Made by a program: the position numbers and the translations under genes
Assembly (NCBI GenBank): GCA_903881265.1
Contig: CAIRSV010000262.1
Span: 1-16,070, forward strand
DNA length: 16,070 bases
From: an uncultured Bacteroidota bacterium
Lineage (GTDB): Bacteria > Bacteroidota > Bacteroidia > Chitinophagales > Chitinophagaceae
Reading direction: 5' to 3'
The notes under the pieces: generated by a model
Told to the model about the DNA's origin: nothing
Seen by the model: the letters and a program-made list of their open reading frames with translations, nothing else
Databases searched by the model: none
Shown here: positions 15,038-16,070 of the stretch, piece by piece
Numbering within the stretch: the stretch's first letter is position 1
How the letters are laid out: every line of letters starts with the position of its first letter

Positions 15038-15676
15038 TTATTTCGTTGCTTGGATATTTAATTTGATATTCACTTCAGGATAGATGAATTTGTCCTTCAA
15101 TGATTTATCATTTCCGTAGTATAAACCCCATAATGTTCTGTCAATATTAAAATCAGCAGTCGCAGTTACACCCGCATCCGTGATTGAAATTTTTGCAGGG
15201 AAGGTCACATTTTTCGTACTGTCTTTCATTGTTAAATTACCACTGATTCTATGCGTACCAGTGCTATCGTTGGTAAGAACTTCACATTTCGTGATTTCAA
15301 ATTTCGATGTTGGGTATTTAGCTGCGTCAAAAAAGTCGGCTGACAATAAATGACCTACTAATTTGTATGAATAAGCCGTATCCTTATCTTGAATTTCCAT
15401 TTTGCTCATATCAACTGTGAAGCTACCGCCAGTGATGTTGCCATTGTCAACAATAAAACTACCGTCTTTCATATGCATCTGACCGTTGTGTGTACCAACT
15501 GGTTTTGTGCCAAGGAAATTGATGGTACTTGTGGCGTTGTCAACCGTATACGTTGTACCTGTTGCTGTTGCAGAAGCTTCTTGTTTGTCACCTGTTTTGG
15601 CAGTTTCTCCTTCAGGCGCATTTTGACATGAGGCCAACATTGACATGAAGGCAAGGGAATAAATTAGTGTTTTCAT
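15038..15676 (-). CDS. YceI-family lipoprotein
   Basis: A 212-residue lipoprotein. The signal peptide MKTLIYSLAFMSMLASC has a lipobox (LASC, Cys17), so the mature protein should be lipid-anchored in the envelope. A short Glu/Lys/Thr/Ala linker (~18-40) leads to a YceI domain: TYTVDNATSTINFLGTKP, the GGSFTVDMSKMEI strand, LLSADFFDAAKYPTSKFEIT (the family's characteristic FFDaakyP motif), ISGNLTMKDSTKNVTFPA, and FNIDRTLWGLYYGND near the C-terminus. The YceI fold is a lipocalin-like barrel that binds polyprenoid or amphiphilic ligands in known structures; the ligand here is unknown. A TAGGTTTG box upstream gives a ~11-nt leader. The gene diverges from pckA. Confidence 0.93.
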   Translation of the reverse strand: MKTLIYSLAFMSMLASCQNAPEGETAKTGDKQEASATATGTTYTVDNATSTINFLGTKPVGTHNGQMHMKDGSFIVDNGNITGGSFTVDMSKMEIQDKDTAYSYKLVGHLLSADFFDAAKYPTSKFEITKCEVLTNDSTGTHRISGNLTMKDSTKNVTFPAKISITDAGVTATADFNIDRTLWGLYYGNDKSLKDKFIYPEVNIKLNIQATK

Positions 15677-15690
15677 ATTATTTTTTTTCG

Positions 15691-15698
15691 CAAACCTA
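15691..15698 (-). promoter_or_regulatory. -7 promoter box TAGGTTTG for the YceI gene
   Basis: The minus strand reads TAGGTTTG, matching TAnnTTTG, 15 nt upstream of the ATG at 15676. No clear -33 element is seen. Confidence 0.5.
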
Positions 15699-15717
15699 TG
15701 GGTAAAATTTCAATTAG

Positions 15718-15729
15718 ATGTTATAACAT
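15718..15729. promoter_or_regulatory. Perfect 12-bp palindrome ATGTTATAACAT
   Basis: A self-complementary sequence in the divergent yceI-pckA promoter region. It shares the TGTTA/AACA half-sites with a second palindrome 14 nt further on. It may be an operator; the binding protein is unknown. Confidence 0.35.
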
Positions 15730-15743
15730 TCATTTTTTTTTAC

Positions 15744-15753
15744 TTGTTAACAA
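15744..15753. promoter_or_regulatory. Perfect 10-bp palindrome TTGTTAACAA
   Basis: The second palindrome of the yceI-pckA divergent region, about 40 nt upstream of the pckA -7 box. It is a candidate activator or repressor site for either gene. AT-rich DNA makes chance palindromes fairly common, so confidence is low. Confidence 0.3.
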
Positions 15754-15792
15754 ATTATGATGCAATAATCACTGATTTATTTTTGAGCCAAG

Positions 15793-15800
15793 TATCTTTG
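15793..15800 (+). promoter_or_regulatory. -7 promoter box TATCTTTG for pckA
   Basis: An exact TAnnTTTG match with predicted transcription start near 15804, ~17 nt before the pckA ATG. No TTTG is found at the standard -33 spacing, which may mean that activation is needed. Confidence 0.6.
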
Positions 15801-15820
15801 CGCCCTAATTATTTAATTTT

Positions 15821-16070
15821 ATGCAAGAAACTGGAATCAAAAACCCCTCCATCAATTTAGCAGAATTAGGAATTATTCCATCTAAAGTGAATTGGAATCT
15901 GTCCTCGGAAGAGTTAACCGCGCAAACCGTATCTCTCGGACAGGGTACATTGACAGACATGGGTGCATTGGCCGTACATACCGGTAAATTTACCGGACGT
16001 TCCCCGAAAGACAAATTGACCGTGAAAGACGCTCTTACTGAGCATAGTGTTGATTGGAGTGATATCAATA
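15821..16070 (+). CDS. pckA: Phosphoenolpyruvate carboxykinase (ATP), 5' part only
   Basis: PckA converts oxaloacetate and ATP to phosphoenolpyruvate, CO2 and ADP for gluconeogenesis. In some anaerobic Bacteroidota it works in the reverse direction. Only the first 83 residues are in the window and the gene runs off the right edge (full family length ~530-540). The start MQETGIKNPSINLAELGI is followed by the diagnostic ALAVHTGKFTGRSPKDK block, in which Arg60 corresponds to the oxaloacetate-binding arginine near position 65 of the E. coli enzyme. The P-loop kinase motif would lie downstream. The ATG at 15821 is supported by the upstream TATCTTTG box. It diverges from the YceI lipoprotein gene. 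Confidence 0.93.
   Translation, partial: MQETGIKNPSINLAELGIIPSKVNWNLSSEELTAQTVSLGQGTLTDMGALAVHTGKFTGRSPKDKLTVKDALTEHSVDWSDIN

Overview
The window looks like chromosomal DNA of a member of the Bacteroidota, probably of the Chitinophagales/Sphingobacteriales type. The reasons are the repeated TAnnTTTG -7 promoter box a few bases upstream of start codons, the general lack of strong Shine-Dalgarno sequences, the moderately AT-rich coding sequence, and the protein families present. The genus cannot be fixed from sequence reading alone. Most of the window is ordinary housekeeping DNA, with two accessory insertions.

Layout: (1) nt 3-3779, plus strand: the 3' four fifths of smc (chromosome condensation ATPase), then 5 nt later an MmcQ/YjbR-fold gene, then a DUF1415 gene with its own nearly leaderless promoter. 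(2) A bidirectional terminator at about 3796-3828 separates these from rpsT (ribosomal protein S20, minus strand, with an unusual Lys/Ala-rich tail). (3) sucA (2-oxoglutarate dehydrogenase E1) lies at 4521-7301, divergent from rpsT and without sucB beside it. (4) nt 7374-8596 is an AT-rich island bounded by two imperfect direct repeats of about 40 bp. It holds about 400 bp of apparently decayed DNA and a minus-strand HigB/HigA toxin-antitoxin pair whose promoter overlaps a palindrome. (5) nt 8673-12952: two large polytopic membrane proteins in tandem, GT-C-glycosyltransferase/YfhO-like in appearance, each with a soluble C-terminal domain. (6) nt 13009-14948: pyrR and pyrB (pyrimidine synthesis and its regulation). 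A small four-helix-bundle gene (23S rRNA intervening-sequence-protein family) sits between them, bounded by inverted arrays of a 7-nt repeat. (7) A bidirectional terminator at about 14983-15006, then a YceI-family lipoprotein (minus strand) and the 5' end of pckA (plus strand), which diverge from a palindrome-rich promoter region.

The most unusual structure is the pyrR-pyrB insertion. Heptad arrays built on GTTGTAA/GTTGAGA, inverted relative to each other, bracket a single small gene and fill the whole intergenic gap. This resembles a minimal, undescribed mobile or domesticated unit. The downstream array also occupies the space where pyrB's ribosome-binding region should be, so the insertion could affect pyrB expression. 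The second notable structure is the direct-repeat-bounded higBA island. Functionally the core genes cover chromosome segregation, translation, the TCA cycle (sucA), gluconeogenesis (pckA) and pyrimidine synthesis (pyrR, pyrB). The tandem membrane proteins probably serve cell-surface glycan assembly, but that is inference.
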